A stretch of DNA of 36,814 nucleotides from Pedosphaera sp. Lineage in GTDB: Bacteria; Verrucomicrobiota; Verrucomicrobiia; Limisphaerales; Pedosphaeraceae. Position 1 is the first letter of the stretch. The number at the start of each line of letters is the position of its first letter. Made by a program: the position numbers and the translations under genes. The notes under the pieces are model-generated. The model saw nothing but the letters and a program-made list of their open reading frames with translations. It ran no database searches and was not told where the DNA came from. The DNA lies in contig JAQGPA010000173.1 in the NCBI GenBank assembly GCA_028293325.1, forward strand, positions 1-36,814, in the 5' to 3' direction. This document shows, one piece after another, positions 9,001 to 17,980 of this stretch.

Positions 9001-9821
9001 ATATGGATCGGTTTGTTAACATTAATTCGAACTTTGACGGTGTGACCTTCACGGTTCGTGGCACTAGCGTAGACGATCCGCTTCCGTCGATTGAGGGGGA
9101 CGCCAGTGCATGGCACCATTACGCCGCGACTTATGACGGTGTTGCCGGGGTTCGCACTTTATACATAGACAGCGTGGTCGCGTTAAGGCTGACCAACGAT
9201 TTTGGGCCGATGGTCACCGCCGATGGCAGCCACCTGGTTTTGGGTGGCCAGGATCTTGCCAGCGGCTACGGCCATTACTTCGCTGGATATCTATATGACG
9301 TTCGAATGTATGGTTATGCGATCTCCCCAGCAGAAATTGCAGTAATCAATAAGATTGCTCCTGCTGTTCCAACCGGGCTGGTCGCTACCATAACCAATGC
9401 GGTGGTCTCTTTGAATTGGAACGTGGCAGCGGGAGCCGGCAGCTATAACATCAAGCGATCCACCGTAAGCGGCGGCACTTACACCACGATAACCAATGTG
9501 AGCGGAACGAGTTGCTCGGATGTGGTCACAGCCAATGGGAACACCTATTATTATGTTGTTTCGGCGGTGAACGCTAATGGTGAAAGCGCCAATTCCAGCG
9601 AGGTGTCTGCAACGTCGGTTGTCACATCTCCGGGACCAATTGGCTTTAACGTTGCCAATGGTAATCTGACACTGACGTGGACTAACGGCGTATTGCAGTC
9701 AACGACCGCCTTCAACGGAACCAACACGGTCTGGGTGACGGAATCAACGGCAACAAGTCCCCTGGTGATACATCTCTCTGGGACGGCCGGGAACAAGTTT
9801 TATAGGACCGCGAGCCAATAG
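6030..9821 (+). CDS. giant secreted modular protein (Ig-like, malectin-like, LamG-like, FN3)
   Basis: A 1263-residue exported protein with no recognisable catalytic domain. The start is supported by AGGAAA a few bases upstream. Residues 1-28 form a signal peptide (KKLLLLAVLIFVCCCANA). Then come a beta-rich, CBM-like domain (about 30-240), Ig-like 1 (247-330), malectin-like 1 (337-510, starting GDTGEGLDLAGNIVLAEYFG), Ig-like 2 (517-600), malectin-like 2 (607-777, GPAEGQGLDLQGNIFLAECYG-type start), Ig-like 3 (780-872) and a LamG/concanavalin-like domain (877-1107, with WHHYAATYDG). An FN3 domain (1112-1198) and a short C-terminal domain ending KFYRTASQ complete it. Malectin and LamG folds commonly bind glycans, so a surface glycan-binding or adhesion role is inferred. 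It has its own palindromic box upstream and a strong terminator downstream, so it is probably monocistronic. The two malectin/Ig units look like an internal duplication. Confidence 0.85.
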   Translation: MIIKPLLFGVKKLLLLAVLIFVCCCANAAYVIKSGDIVNYDVPGSSISGVGGTAGNGTFNNFTGQGGLADPGHNYWNPVVRNGTTSFGILSDSTNVSPITLTFNAGGAYAGHAQGAMGTPSGLEIFYCYAGNSSIFTNTLNNVPAGTYNLYLYGKNGSFSDRGTTFTVWSDLSASSSLSTVNTSTTAFTQGNDYVVISNVTVGAAGQIFFSYKGNSAVIYSGSANNEGEFNGLQLQTVTVTAVPKAPVFLTQPQSQIVRQGLNATFSTSVDSGGLINMYQWFYNSTAVTNATGATLVLSNVVTTLAGNYLVVVTNSMGSVTSSVATLTIDSTTTTSLFTGGDTGEGLDLAGNIVLAEYFGVNQGPLAIQNGNFAFSSLGRNPDGLNSPNFGSSSNDQHLSSLCTYVEEGDYSFGDPNLSFTIPGTTSGKSYKLQLIFHDYKGGSGRNLGITIGSELIEPALNPSLKGAVDTNNLGVVVSYFFTATSTPLQVQIAGTLANSAYINAFALEELPAAPTLAPYFVSFPQDQTNVPMFTSTSFSAILSGDPKSLHYQWSFAGTPINGATNNTLTITAQTTNVGAYTLTASNGVGSISASANLTVNTNMASVTGPAEGQGLDLQGNIFLAECYGPETADLLINGVTFVHSTRPGGNSFGQNTPNFGTNTEQVNLATLSADSVWGSLLDFTIPTSAGIQYKLQLVFHDNGFLTAGNRLFSVTVGGTVLATNLDLAALGANVTNPKDIALIDYFTGDGNPLEIKMTASKDNPTLCALTLENLSSAEPPPVQTTPLRSWAASVGDTITLGAMFTGQDLSFQWQKLVNGNYVNLTNGATLSGATTNRLILSNLALTNAGTYRLLVSNFAGSLHPSLNLLVYPNLKTMVGQWVSGGQSLADTSGFTPSGTHDGTAVGAGALAWSTNLPPNFTTGYSLDLTASNLLVSINNSSTSDAGYLPTFDVAVANNLSISFWAQGWVPGWSPAYISKNGETGGYQVRDMDRFVNINSNFDGVTFTVRGTSVDDPLPSIEGDASAWHHYAATYDGVAGVRTLYIDSVVALRLTNDFGPMVTADGSHLVLGGQDLASGYGHYFAGYLYDVRMYGYAISPAEIAVINKIAPAVPTGLVATITNAVVSLNWNVAAGAGSYNIKRSTVSGGTYTTITNVSGTSCSDVVTANGNTYYYVVSAVNANGESANSSEVSATSVVTSPGPIGFNVANGNLTLTWTNGVLQSTTAFNGTNTVWVTESTATSPLVIHLSGTAGNKFYRTASQ

Positions 9822-9839
9822 GCTGCAAGAACGATGTCA

Positions 9840-9873
9840 AGCGACCGGAGTTTAGGCTCCGGTCGCTATTTTA
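9840..9873 (+). terminator. rho-independent terminator after the giant protein
   Basis: AGCGACCGGAG (9840-9850) pairs perfectly with CTCCGGTCGCT (9857-9867) around a 6-nt loop and is followed by ATTTT. The 11-bp GC-rich stem with a T tract 19 bp after the stop codon is a textbook intrinsic terminator. Confidence 0.85.
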
Positions 9874-10006
9874 AAACAATTGAAACTGAAAGTGCTTCAT
9901 CCCCACAAAGGCTTAAACAGTAAAATTTATTTACCTTCAAGAATTGCTGACGTCCGGTAACCCGCTAGATAGGGGACTTACCGCCGACCAGCCAACGAAT
10001 ATTAAT

Positions 10007-10789
10007 ATGAACTCAAGCCAAACAAAACGCCCATCCAGAGGCTTTACGTTAATCGAGCTTTTAGTTGTGATCGCGATTATAGCGATTCTGGCAGGGATGC
10101 TTTTGCCGGCCCTCTCCAAAGCCAAACAGAAAGCGCAGGGAATCAAGTGTTTGAACAATACTAAACAGTTTGCGCTGGCATGGAGGCTGTATGCTGATGA
10201 CAATAGCGATGCTTTGGTTCTGAACCCGGAAACAGCGTCTTTTCCTGCGAATCCCGCCTGGCTATATGGAAATATGCAAACTGCGGCCGATATCACAAAT
10301 AATGACCTGATTACGGAGGGATTGCTATTCCCATATACTAAGTCGCTGGAATTGTATAAGTGTCCTGGAAATACCACGTCGCAAATCAGAGGCATTTCCA
10401 TGAATGGTCATATGGGATGTCTAAGTCCAAGTCTTGTCGATTCTTATAACACATACTGGCTTAAATTGGGGGCCATTGGACGCCCTTCTTCCATGTTTGT
10501 TTGCATCGATGAATATGAAGCAAGCATTAATGATGGTTCTTTTCGAATTAATGGTATGAAAGCTGTGTTTAACGTTGTTTTGAATGACTGGCCTGCTGCC
10601 TATCATAGAGGAGCCAGCGGCATCTCGTTCGCTGACGGTCACGCTGAGCAGCATAAATGGAAGGTGCTTGGCTTGCCGCCCGTTGGCTACGATGCATATA
10701 ACCAAAGTGTGACTCTTAATGGAGCGCGGTTTCAAGATGGAGTCTATTTGATGCAAATGGGAACGTTACCTGATACCGGCAGTTGGTAA
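10007..10789 (+). CDS. type II secretion-like pseudopilin (prepilin N-terminal methylation motif, FADGH type)
   Basis: A 260-residue protein from the ATG at 10007. A longer in-frame start at 9944 would put 21 unlikely residues before the leader. The N-terminus [21 protein letters not shown] is a prepilin leader, with cleavage expected after G12 and the glutamate at +5 (E17), followed by a hydrophobic helix to about residue 35. The remainder is the globular domain of the large verrucomicrobial/planctomycete pseudopilin family, with the [11 protein letters not shown] signature at about 208-218. Such proteins are processed by a prepilin peptidase and are thought to assemble into periplasmic pseudopili. 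The exact role of this expanded family is unknown. It follows the giant protein gene but is separated from it by a terminator, so it is transcribed separately. Confidence 0.9.
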   Translation: MNSSQTKRPSRGFTLIELLVVIAIIAILAGMLLPALSKAKQKAQGIKCLNNTKQFALAWRLYADDNSDALVLNPETASFPANPAWLYGNMQTAADITNNDLITEGLLFPYTKSLELYKCPGNTTSQIRGISMNGHMGCLSPSLVDSYNTYWLKLGAIGRPSSMFVCIDEYEASINDGSFRINGMKAVFNVVLNDWPAAYHRGASGISFADGHAEQHKWKVLGLPPVGYDAYNQSVTLNGARFQDGVYLMQMGTLPDTGSW

Positions 10790-10794
10790 CCTTT

Positions 10795-10838
10795 AAACCG
10801 GGAGCAACCGGAGATTCACCCGGATGTTAAACCGGAGG
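10795..10838 (+). repeat. four phased CCGG-containing repeats
   Basis: CCGG occurs at 10798, 10808, 10820 and 10832, three copies in an AACCGG-(G)AG context, spaced 10-12 bp. They fill the gap between the pseudopilin stop and the GH2 gene. Immediately after, CCAAAA (10839-10844) can pair with TTTTGG to form a weak hairpin. No function is established; iterated protein-binding sites or a degenerate terminator are both possible. Confidence 0.35.
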
Positions 10839-10867
10839 CCAAAATTCTTTTTTGGGCTTGTAAACTT

Positions 10868-13800
10868 ATGAAGTGTTCTCTTGTGCTATTATCTGCCCTA
10901 TTGCTTCCGGCTGGTCTTATGTTTGGGGAGTCCTCGTGCGATCTGTTTAATATCAGTTCAGGCTGGCAGATGCAGGATGTTGGCAAGGTTTCTCAATCGG
11001 GAGATCAGATTAGCCGGGTCAGATTTGAAACCGAAGGGTGGTGCAGGGCCACGGTGCCGGGCACCATTTTGACGAGCTTGGTAAATAATGGCACTTATCC
11101 TGAACCTCTTTACGGAGAAAATAACCGACCTGATAGAATCCCCGAAATCTTGGCCCGCACGCCGTTCTGGTATCGGACAACATTTGTGATACCAAAAGAT
11201 TATACGGGCAAGAGGATCTGGCTGAATTTCGATGGGATCAATTATTCGGCCGAGGTTTGGGTTAATGGGGGAAAAGCGGGTTTGATTCGTGGTGCGTTTG
11301 CGCGCGGCGTGTTTGAAATATCCTCTTTGGTCAAACCTGGAGAGAAAGCAGCGCTGGCTGTGCTTATCTCGCCCCAACCGCACCCGGGCGAACCACACGA
11401 ACACACGATCAGTCAAGGAATGGGCGGCAACGGAGGTGTTAGCGCCAGCGACGGGCCGACCTTTCTCTGTTCCATGGGGTGGGATTGGATTCCGGCGATC
11501 CGTGACCGTAACAGCGGCATTTGGCAGAAGGTTTTCCTGACGACGAGCGGACCGGTCTTGATGAAAGATCCGCTGGTTACATCTGATTTGCCGTTGCCCA
11601 GTTTGGATTCGGCCGATGTGACTGTTCAAACCACATTGGAAAATGTCTCCGACCAACCTCAAAAAGGCGTGTTGAAAGGCTACATTGGTGAGGTTTTTTT
11701 TCAGACTGCGGTGGAACTTGCCCCCCGATCCTCCTCTGCGGTTACCCTGACTCCCAAGATCATGCCACAGCTTCGTTTAAACAAACCGCAGCTATGGTGG
11801 CCCAATGGTTTTGGCCCGCAAAACCTTTACAGTCTGAAGCTGAGCTTTGAGATCGATGGAAAAATTTCAGATCAGCAGGATATCCGTTTTGGAATTCGCA
11901 AAATTACATACTCAGTCCCCGACTCAGAAAATTTGACCATTTCGGTCAATGGGGTTCGAGTGTTTTGCAAAGGAGGCAACTGGGGGATGGACGAAGCCAT
12001 GAAGCGCATTTCGCGGGAGCGCCTGGAAGCTCAGATTCGCATGCATCACAGTGCTAACTTCACGATGATTCGCAACTGGGTTGGGCAGAGCACAAGCGAA
12101 GATTTCTACGAGCTATGCGATCAGTACGGGATCATGCTCTGGGATGAATTTTTTCAACCTAATCCTAGCGATGGTCCCAATCCAACGGACCTGGGTCTTT
12201 ATCTGGCCAATGTTCGCGAAAAAATCCTGCGCTTTCGCAACCATCCTTGTATTGCAGTCTGGTGTGCGCGAAACGAAGGTTATCCACCGAAGCAAATCGA
12301 GGACGCTCTGCGCAAATTAATGGCGGAACTGGAACCGGTCCGGCTTTACCAACCCAGTTCTACCGCAGGACATGGTGTCAATTCCGGCGGGCCTTATTGC
12401 TGGCGCACTCCCCGTGAATTTTATGAATTCGGAGAGGCTTTTAAGACCGAGATCGGAAGCGTTTCCATTCCAACCTTGGAATCCATTCACGGCATGATGC
12501 CGGAAAGAGACTGGGATACAATCAACGATGACTGGGCGGAGCATGATTTGGCCAAGGGGGCGCAATCGGGTGATATCTATCCCAGCATGATTGATAATCG
12601 TTATGGCAAGGCAGTCAACCTGGCCGATTTCGTGCGCAAGGCACAACTGGCCAATTATGAAGCTTTTCGCGCAATGGATGAAGGCCGCAATGCCAAGCTA
12701 TTCAAGCCATGTACCGCCGTGCTCACCTGGATGAGTAACCCGGCTCAACCGAGTTTTGTCTGGCAACTTTATCATCATGACCTGGAGCCTAATGCATCGC
12801 TCTTTGCGGCTAAAAAGGCGTGCGAACCAATCCATTTGCAGTTGAATGAAAAGGAGGGCCGTTTGCAGGTCATTAACAATCTTCCTGCGACGCTCTCCCA
12901 AGCGCTCGCGCATCTTGAGATTTACAATTTAGACAGCTCCTTGGTCTATCAACGTGACTTTGCCGTAACCGCCCAGGCATCTCAAGCAACGGATCTGGGG
13001 CCAGTGGATTGGCCGGCCACGCTTTCCTCTGTCCATTTTATCAAGCTCCAACTACGCGATAGTGGTGGTAAATTGATTTCGGAAAATTTCTATTGGCGCT
13101 CGCTCCCGGCGCATCTTGATAACTTGCAAGACCTTGACAAGCTGCCCAAGGCGTTCCTCATTGCGAAAGTCGAGCATTACAATAGCGAGGGTAAGTGCTT
13201 TCTGAATGTCGCGCTTAACAACCCAGGGCCTGCCATTGCCCTCATGACGCATCTGCAATTGCGTCGTCAAGGTTCCAAAGAGCGTGTGTTGCCTGTTTAC
13301 TATAGCGATAACTACGTTTCGTTAGTTCCTAATGAAAGTAAGGTTATTACCATTGAAGCGGCGCAAGCTGATTTCAAGGGCGAAGCGCCCCTAGTGGTCG
13401 TGGATGGTTGGAATGTTGCGTTGGCGCCATGTCTGGTTTCCAACGCTCCAGTAATCCTAAACCTTGATGCCCAGGTAGATCACTGGCCCGCATTGGGGCT
13501 GCATAGTGAAGGGACTCGGCGCCTAAGCCAATTCCGGATCAACTGTGGAGGTGATGCAGTAAGCGGCTTTCAAGCCGACACCGGGAGCTCCGGAGGAAAT
13601 GCCTATGCGATGGATGAGATTGTTGATGTCACCACACCGATGGCTGGCCCTGCATCTCTCTATAAATCAGAACGTTGGGGGGAGTGTGTCTATAAGCTGC
13701 CGATGAAACCTTTGCCCATGGGCCATACTTATACCGTTCGACTTCATTTTGCTGAAACCAGGTATTCTGCCGCGGCAAAACGCCTCTTTAACGTGGATAT

Positions 13801-13999
13801 CAAAGGTTCTCGTGTTCTCACAAATTTTGACATTTTTAAGGAGGCCGGTGGCAAATGCAAAACGGTCGTAAAACAATTTAACAGTGTTATTCCCGATCAG
13901 GATGGCGACCTTTCGATATCTTTTATAAGAGGTTCCGCCGATGAGCCAAAGATCAGCGCCATTGAAGTTTTTGACTCGAGTCTGCCGCCGGCGCAGTAA
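10868..13999 (+). CDS. GH2-family exported glycosidase with C-terminal malectin domain
   Basis: A 1043-residue exported glycoside hydrolase. Residues 1-20 form a signal peptide (LVLLSALLLPAGLMFG). The GH2 sugar-binding jelly roll is at about 30-230 (FWYRTTFVIP, WLNFDGINYSAEVWVNG), the Ig-like domain at about 235-345 and the TIM barrel at about 350-650. The acid/base candidate is E470 in WCARNEG and the nucleophile candidate is E528 in FKTEIGS. This sub-pattern resembles beta-mannosidase/exo-beta-glucosaminidase branches of GH2 more than LacZ-like galactosidases, but the substrate cannot be fixed. A beta-rich stretch follows, then a malectin-like domain (about 887-1040, INCGGDAV to ISAIEVFD). 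GH2 enzymes act by a retaining mechanism from chain ends. Its location next to a GH92 alpha-mannosidase makes beta-mannosidase or hexosaminidase activity on a mannose-containing glycan plausible. No palindromic box or Shine-Dalgarno sequence was seen upstream. Confidence 0.9.
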   Translation: MKCSLVLLSALLLPAGLMFGESSCDLFNISSGWQMQDVGKVSQSGDQISRVRFETEGWCRATVPGTILTSLVNNGTYPEPLYGENNRPDRIPEILARTPFWYRTTFVIPKDYTGKRIWLNFDGINYSAEVWVNGGKAGLIRGAFARGVFEISSLVKPGEKAALAVLISPQPHPGEPHEHTISQGMGGNGGVSASDGPTFLCSMGWDWIPAIRDRNSGIWQKVFLTTSGPVLMKDPLVTSDLPLPSLDSADVTVQTTLENVSDQPQKGVLKGYIGEVFFQTAVELAPRSSSAVTLTPKIMPQLRLNKPQLWWPNGFGPQNLYSLKLSFEIDGKISDQQDIRFGIRKITYSVPDSENLTISVNGVRVFCKGGNWGMDEAMKRISRERLEAQIRMHHSANFTMIRNWVGQSTSEDFYELCDQYGIMLWDEFFQPNPSDGPNPTDLGLYLANVREKILRFRNHPCIAVWCARNEGYPPKQIEDALRKLMAELEPVRLYQPSSTAGHGVNSGGPYCWRTPREFYEFGEAFKTEIGSVSIPTLESIHGMMPERDWDTINDDWAEHDLAKGAQSGDIYPSMIDNRYGKAVNLADFVRKAQLANYEAFRAMDEGRNAKLFKPCTAVLTWMSNPAQPSFVWQLYHHDLEPNASLFAAKKACEPIHLQLNEKEGRLQVINNLPATLSQALAHLEIYNLDSSLVYQRDFAVTAQASQATDLGPVDWPATLSSVHFIKLQLRDSGGKLISENFYWRSLPAHLDNLQDLDKLPKAFLIAKVEHYNSEGKCFLNVALNNPGPAIALMTHLQLRRQGSKERVLPVYYSDNYVSLVPNESKVITIEAAQADFKGEAPLVVVDGWNVALAPCLVSNAPVILNLDAQVDHWPALGLHSEGTRRLSQFRINCGGDAVSGFQADTGSSGGNAYAMDEIVDVTTPMAGPASLYKSERWGECVYKLPMKPLPMGHTYTVRLHFAETRYSAAAKRLFNVDIKGSRVLTNFDIFKEAGGKCKTVVKQFNSVIPDQDGDLSISFIRGSADEPKISAIEVFDSSLPPAQ

Positions 14000-14017
14000 A
14001 GCTCACCTCGGCCTGTC

Positions 14018-14058
14018 CCGTACAAACGTACGGTTCACGTAGAGAAGCGCTTATGGGA
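14018..14058 (+). promoter_or_regulatory. palindromic box, copy 3, with downstream TTATGGGA
   Basis: CCGTAC-AAAC-GTACGG at 14018-14033 is a perfect inverted repeat followed by TTCAC. TTATGGGA (14051-14058) starts exactly 17 bp after the right arm, the same spacing as at 5923. The GH92 start codon is 19 bp further on, with a good Shine-Dalgarno sequence (GAGAGGG) between. If TATGGG is a -10 element, the leader would be about 13 nt. The box fills most of the 77-bp gap after the GH2 gene, so it likely starts the GH92 operon. Confidence 0.55.
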
Positions 14059-14076
14059 GCTTGAGAGGGAACCAAT

Positions 14077-16371
14077 ATGAATTTGATTACGCATCGGAAA
14101 TTGCGAAAGATAAGCGCCGTATTTTTTGGAATCTGTTTCTTTGCCTTACGTTCGTGGGCTGGTCTGCCAGTTGATGATGTTCTGCCACTGATTGGAACCG
14201 ATGGCCATGGTCATACCTATCCCGGTGCTACTGTGCCTTTCGGTTTTGTGCAACTCAGCCCGGACACGCGGATTCAGACCGAGCCTTGGAACATTGATGT
14301 CTGGGATGGCTGTTCCGGTTATCATTATACGGATTCTACCATTCTGGGTTTTAGTCACACCCATTTATCGGGGACGGGTTGCCCCGATCTTGGAGATTTG
14401 CTGGTAATGCCGGTTACGGAAAAGTTAGGCGGCTCCAATGAATATGCCCCATTGGATGCGGAGGTGTTTAAATCCAGTTTTTCCCACGAAAACGAATTGG
14501 CGCAGCCGGGGTATTACCGAGTTTTGCTGGCACGTTACAATATCCTGGCGGAACTAAGCGCCACGGCTCATTGCGGGATGCATCGCTATACTTTTCCAAG
14601 CGCCATAGAGAGCCACATACTTTTAAATCTGGTGCATGGCCTTGGAAACAAGCCCGTCGAAGCCTCACTAAAAATTGAGAATAATCAACTTATCACCGGC
14701 TATCGCCGTAGCGACGGTTGGGCTAAAAATAGAATCATCTATTTTGCCATTGAGCTTTCCAAGCCTTTTAAAGGTTTTGGTTTTGAAGTAGATGGCAAGC
14801 CTCTGATTGCGGGTGAAAACGAGGTTAAAAGCAAAAACGTCAGGGCGCACTTGGATTATGAGACCTCTGCGGGAGAGCAAATCACATTGCGAGTGGGGCT
14901 TTCTCCAACCAGCATTGAGGAGGCTAAAAAGAATTTAAATGCTGAAATGCCAGGTTGGGATTTTGATTCCGTTCGCGCTGGCGCCCGCTCCGCCTGGAAC
15001 GAAAGTCTTTCGAATATTCACATCGAATCCTCAAATCCCAATGTCCGCCAGACTTTTTACTCGGCTTTATACCATAGTATGACAGCGCCGGTGTTATATA
15101 ACGACGCCGATGGTTCCTATCTTGGCTCAGATAAGGCAGTCCACCCAGGCAGTGGATTCCAATATTACTCCACATTTTCGATGTGGGACATTTTTCGAGC
15201 AGAAGCTCCATTAATGACCCTGGCGCAACCCCAGAGAGTTAATGACTTTGTTCAGAGCATGCTGGTTTCGTATCAACAATCACCGGATCACGCATTGCCC
15301 ATGTGGCCCCTGGCCAGTGATGAAACGTGGTGCATGATCGGCTACCATTCCGTTCCTATCATCCTGAGTGCTTATCAAAAAGGATTCCGCGGCTTTGATC
15401 CCGAACTGGCCTACCAGGCCATGCGCGATACGGCCATGAGTGGACGCAATCGGCAGGATGAATATCAAAAATTGGGTTATGTCCCATATGTAAACGGCAA
15501 AACCGAAGCCACATCGCGGACGCTGGAGTTTTGCTATGATGACTGGTGCATTGCCCAAATGGCAAAAGCGCTTGGGAAAACCAACGATGTTGAGCTATTT
15601 ACAAAACGCTCTCAAAATTACAAAACCTTGTGGGATGCCAAAACCCGGTTTTTCCGTTCCAAGAATCCAGACGGAACCTTTCGCGAGCCTTTTGATCCCA
15701 AAGAAGTCGCCTCGGATAACACCATTGCCAGCGGCGATTTTACCGAGGCCAACGCATGGCAATACACTTTTGCCGTTATGCACGACGTCCCGGACATGAT
15801 CAATCTCTTTGGGGGGAAAGAAGCATTCATAAGCAAGCTCGATGAGCTTTTTAACCAGGATTCCGACATGCCGCATTGGAGAGTCGACGTTTCGGGATTG
15901 ATCGGCCAATACGCCCAAGGCAATGAACCTTGCCACCACATTCCCTACCTTTACGCGATGGCCGGTGCGCAATACAAGACGGCCCAACGAGTGCGCGAGA
16001 TCCAACTGACGCAGTATTCCAACACCCCCAACGGGATCTGCGGAAACGACGACTGTGGCCAGATTTCCGCTTGGTATGTTCTAAGTGCCATCGGGCTTTA
16101 CCCAATCAATCCGGCAAATGGAGTTTATGTTATCGGAAGCCCATTAGTGGAAAAAGCTACCATCCAGCTCGATCCCAAGTTTTACAAGGGCGGGTCCTTC
16201 ACTGTCATCGCGCACCATGTATCCAATCAGAATTGTTACATCAAATCCGCCATGCTGAATGGCAAGCCGTTGGATCATCCGTGGATTACGCACGACCAGA
16301 TTGTCAGTGGAGGAACCTTGGAGCTTGAGATGGACATTTTGCCCACCAAAGTCTGGGGTGTAATGAATTAA
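14077..16371 (+). CDS. GH92-family alpha-mannosidase, exported
   Basis: A 764-residue protein, about the usual GH92 length, with a signal peptide (FFGICFFALRSWA, residues 16-28). The family hallmarks are all present: the N-terminal beta-sandwich start VLPLIGTDGHGHTYPGATVP, the HTHLSGTGCPDLGD stretch (about 94-107), and the (alpha/alpha)6 domain with FSMWDIFRAEAPL and the EATSRTLEFCYDDW segment. Near the C-terminus GNDDCGQISAWYVLSAIG carries D658 and D659 in the segment associated with the catalytic base in characterised members. GH92 enzymes are calcium-dependent, inverting exo-alpha-mannosidases acting on N-glycans, yeast mannan or related mannosides; the linkage cannot be told here. The start is supported by GAGAGGG at 14063. 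It heads a tight same-strand unit (gaps of 49, 33 and 3 bp) with the next three genes. Confidence 0.95.
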   Translation: MNLITHRKLRKISAVFFGICFFALRSWAGLPVDDVLPLIGTDGHGHTYPGATVPFGFVQLSPDTRIQTEPWNIDVWDGCSGYHYTDSTILGFSHTHLSGTGCPDLGDLLVMPVTEKLGGSNEYAPLDAEVFKSSFSHENELAQPGYYRVLLARYNILAELSATAHCGMHRYTFPSAIESHILLNLVHGLGNKPVEASLKIENNQLITGYRRSDGWAKNRIIYFAIELSKPFKGFGFEVDGKPLIAGENEVKSKNVRAHLDYETSAGEQITLRVGLSPTSIEEAKKNLNAEMPGWDFDSVRAGARSAWNESLSNIHIESSNPNVRQTFYSALYHSMTAPVLYNDADGSYLGSDKAVHPGSGFQYYSTFSMWDIFRAEAPLMTLAQPQRVNDFVQSMLVSYQQSPDHALPMWPLASDETWCMIGYHSVPIILSAYQKGFRGFDPELAYQAMRDTAMSGRNRQDEYQKLGYVPYVNGKTEATSRTLEFCYDDWCIAQMAKALGKTNDVELFTKRSQNYKTLWDAKTRFFRSKNPDGTFREPFDPKEVASDNTIASGDFTEANAWQYTFAVMHDVPDMINLFGGKEAFISKLDELFNQDSDMPHWRVDVSGLIGQYAQGNEPCHHIPYLYAMAGAQYKTAQRVREIQLTQYSNTPNGICGNDDCGQISAWYVLSAIGLYPINPANGVYVIGSPLVEKATIQLDPKFYKGGSFTVIAHHVSNQNCYIKSAMLNGKPLDHPWITHDQIVSGGTLELEMDILPTKVWGVMN

Positions 16372-16420
16372 GCCCATATACATCCACCCAAAATTATGGA
16401 AGCGAGTAATTGAATTATTT

Positions 16421-17947
16421 ATGAGAAAGCAAAGCCGGTTTTTGCATTTGATGGTGGTGGGATTGTTTTGCATGGGGACGGGTTTGGCGATGGGGCAACA
16501 AGATACAACAATAGTTTCGACCAATAACTTCCGTGAATTTGTAGGGACCTGCCAGGGCAGTTCACAAGCCCCTTACCTGTATGACCTTGTTGGCTGGGAT
16601 CGCAGCGATGTCTATTGGTCCGCATTGGAGCCTAGAAAAGGAGAATGGAAGCAGGAAGAACTGGAAATGTGGGGCAAAAGGATTTTGGGCATGCGAGCCA
16701 GGGGCGTGAAGTTCCTGCCGATTCTTTGCTACAATACACGTTGGTCTTGGGACAGAGCCGAGCGAACCTATGACTACGGCGACAGTCGAGTCCATGTTAA
16801 ACCGACTCAAAACGGCAATTATCTGATCGAGAAATCCCACCGCGCCCATGATGGTAACTGGGTCCTTGATGCTGCCAAAGAGGAGAGGGCCAGCGATCAT
16901 TGGCCTCTGGCCAAGGAAAATCAGGCAGCGTGGGAGAACTACGTGCGCCGCACCGTCGAGTTCCTTCGAAAGGAGCCTTACAATGTCGAGTTTTTCCAGA
17001 TTTGGAATGAAGCTTATCCCACCAGTGGGTTCTGGGACGGCGACTTGGATACTTATATGACCCGAGTGCATATTCCTGCTTCCAAAATCATTCATGAATT
17101 GGGCGGTAAAGTGGTTTATGGCGGCTGGCCTTGCTGTGGCAGCATTCAGGATTATGTTTCTCTTCTGGATCGCCACCAGGCATGGAATACGATTGATGTA
17201 TTAGATGTCCATTATTTCCCACTCTCCTCCTTTGAGCATCTCTACAAGGCAGCCAAAAAGCGAGGCTATAACTCAATCGGCATCTGGCAGACGGAGCTGG
17301 CTTTTAGCAAGGACCCCGCTTTCATTGGCAATACTTTCCCCCGGTTTTTGTCCTGGTGCGTGGCGCATGACTGGAGCTATGTCGATCGTTATCGGTTGTT
17401 TTTCTTCTGCGCCACAACGCCGGATGACCCCAACTCCTTTGGCTATGACCGGGCTATCGTGCAAGGCAAAGAGCTGTCTTACCATGGATTAAGCATGAAG
17501 ACGCTGAACGAGGCCTTTGCCTGCGGAAAAATTGAACTCTACGATAATGTTAAGACCAAGCCTCTGTTGAAAAGTGAAATCAGCGAGGGCAAGAGCAGCA
17601 TGGAATCTTTCAAGGTCGGTGAGAAGAAGATCGTCATTGTTATCCATCTGGTGGAAAATAATGATGCCAGGATTTTTACTGACTGGAATGGTAATTTGGA
17701 TTCCATCCATCTGGATGCCGACAATCCCATGCTAGAAATTAGCCTGAGCAAGCTTAAGCCAAATCAAGTTGTCTCCATTGAGCGTGTGGACATGGCTGGC
17801 ATTCGTCAGTCTTTGGAGATGGAATCGACAACCTCCGGAAAAATAAAACTTCAGGTGCCTATTCGGGATCAGGATAATAGCCCCGCGCATAAATGGTTTA
17901 ACAAATCCAATGTGCTGACCTTTTTGGTGGAGGCGACGCTAAAGTAG
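16421..17947 (+). CDS. clan GH-A (GH39-like) exported glycoside hydrolase
   Basis: A 508-residue protein with a signal peptide (LHLMVVGLFCMGTGLAMG) and a TIM barrel (about 30-365). The acid/base candidate is E197 in IWNEAYP and the nucleophile candidate is E292 in IWQTELAF, the clan GH-A arrangement with glutamates at the ends of strands 4 and 7. The sequence around them (GGKVVYGGWP, IDVLDVHYF) is shared with the genes at 21308 and 24957, so these three form one paralogous set. A short C-terminal beta-sandwich (about 370-508) follows, without the discoidin modules of the other two. GH39-like is the nearest family I recognise, but a GH5- or GH-A-unclassified assignment is possible and the substrate is unknown. 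It is second in the GH92 unit, 49 bp after the GH92 stop. Confidence 0.85.
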   Translation: MRKQSRFLHLMVVGLFCMGTGLAMGQQDTTIVSTNNFREFVGTCQGSSQAPYLYDLVGWDRSDVYWSALEPRKGEWKQEELEMWGKRILGMRARGVKFLPILCYNTRWSWDRAERTYDYGDSRVHVKPTQNGNYLIEKSHRAHDGNWVLDAAKEERASDHWPLAKENQAAWENYVRRTVEFLRKEPYNVEFFQIWNEAYPTSGFWDGDLDTYMTRVHIPASKIIHELGGKVVYGGWPCCGSIQDYVSLLDRHQAWNTIDVLDVHYFPLSSFEHLYKAAKKRGYNSIGIWQTELAFSKDPAFIGNTFPRFLSWCVAHDWSYVDRYRLFFFCATTPDDPNSFGYDRAIVQGKELSYHGLSMKTLNEAFACGKIELYDNVKTKPLLKSEISEGKSSMESFKVGEKKIVIVIHLVENNDARIFTDWNGNLDSIHLDADNPMLEISLSKLKPNQVVSIERVDMAGIRQSLEMESTTSGKIKLQVPIRDQDNSPAHKWFNKSNVLTFLVEATLK

Positions 17948-17980
17948 ACTGCTCAAGTAGATTTCCTCAGAGAGTTCATT

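Noticed and set aside
10958..11662. 234-codon reverse-strand open frame inside the GH2 gene
   Set aside because: The forward frame encodes the GH2 jelly roll with clear motifs; the reverse frame is a shadow.
5923..14036. GTACGGTTC in the boxes as the 3' half of group II intron domain V
   Set aside because: The right arm plus TTC does match the domain V 3' strand, but the 5' GAGC strand and the longer distal stem are missing, the stem is only 6 bp, and no intron body or reverse transcriptase is nearby.
16562..17176. 204-codon reverse-strand open frame inside the GH39-like gene
   Set aside because: It is antisense to the catalytic barrel with conserved NE motif; no independent evidence of a gene.
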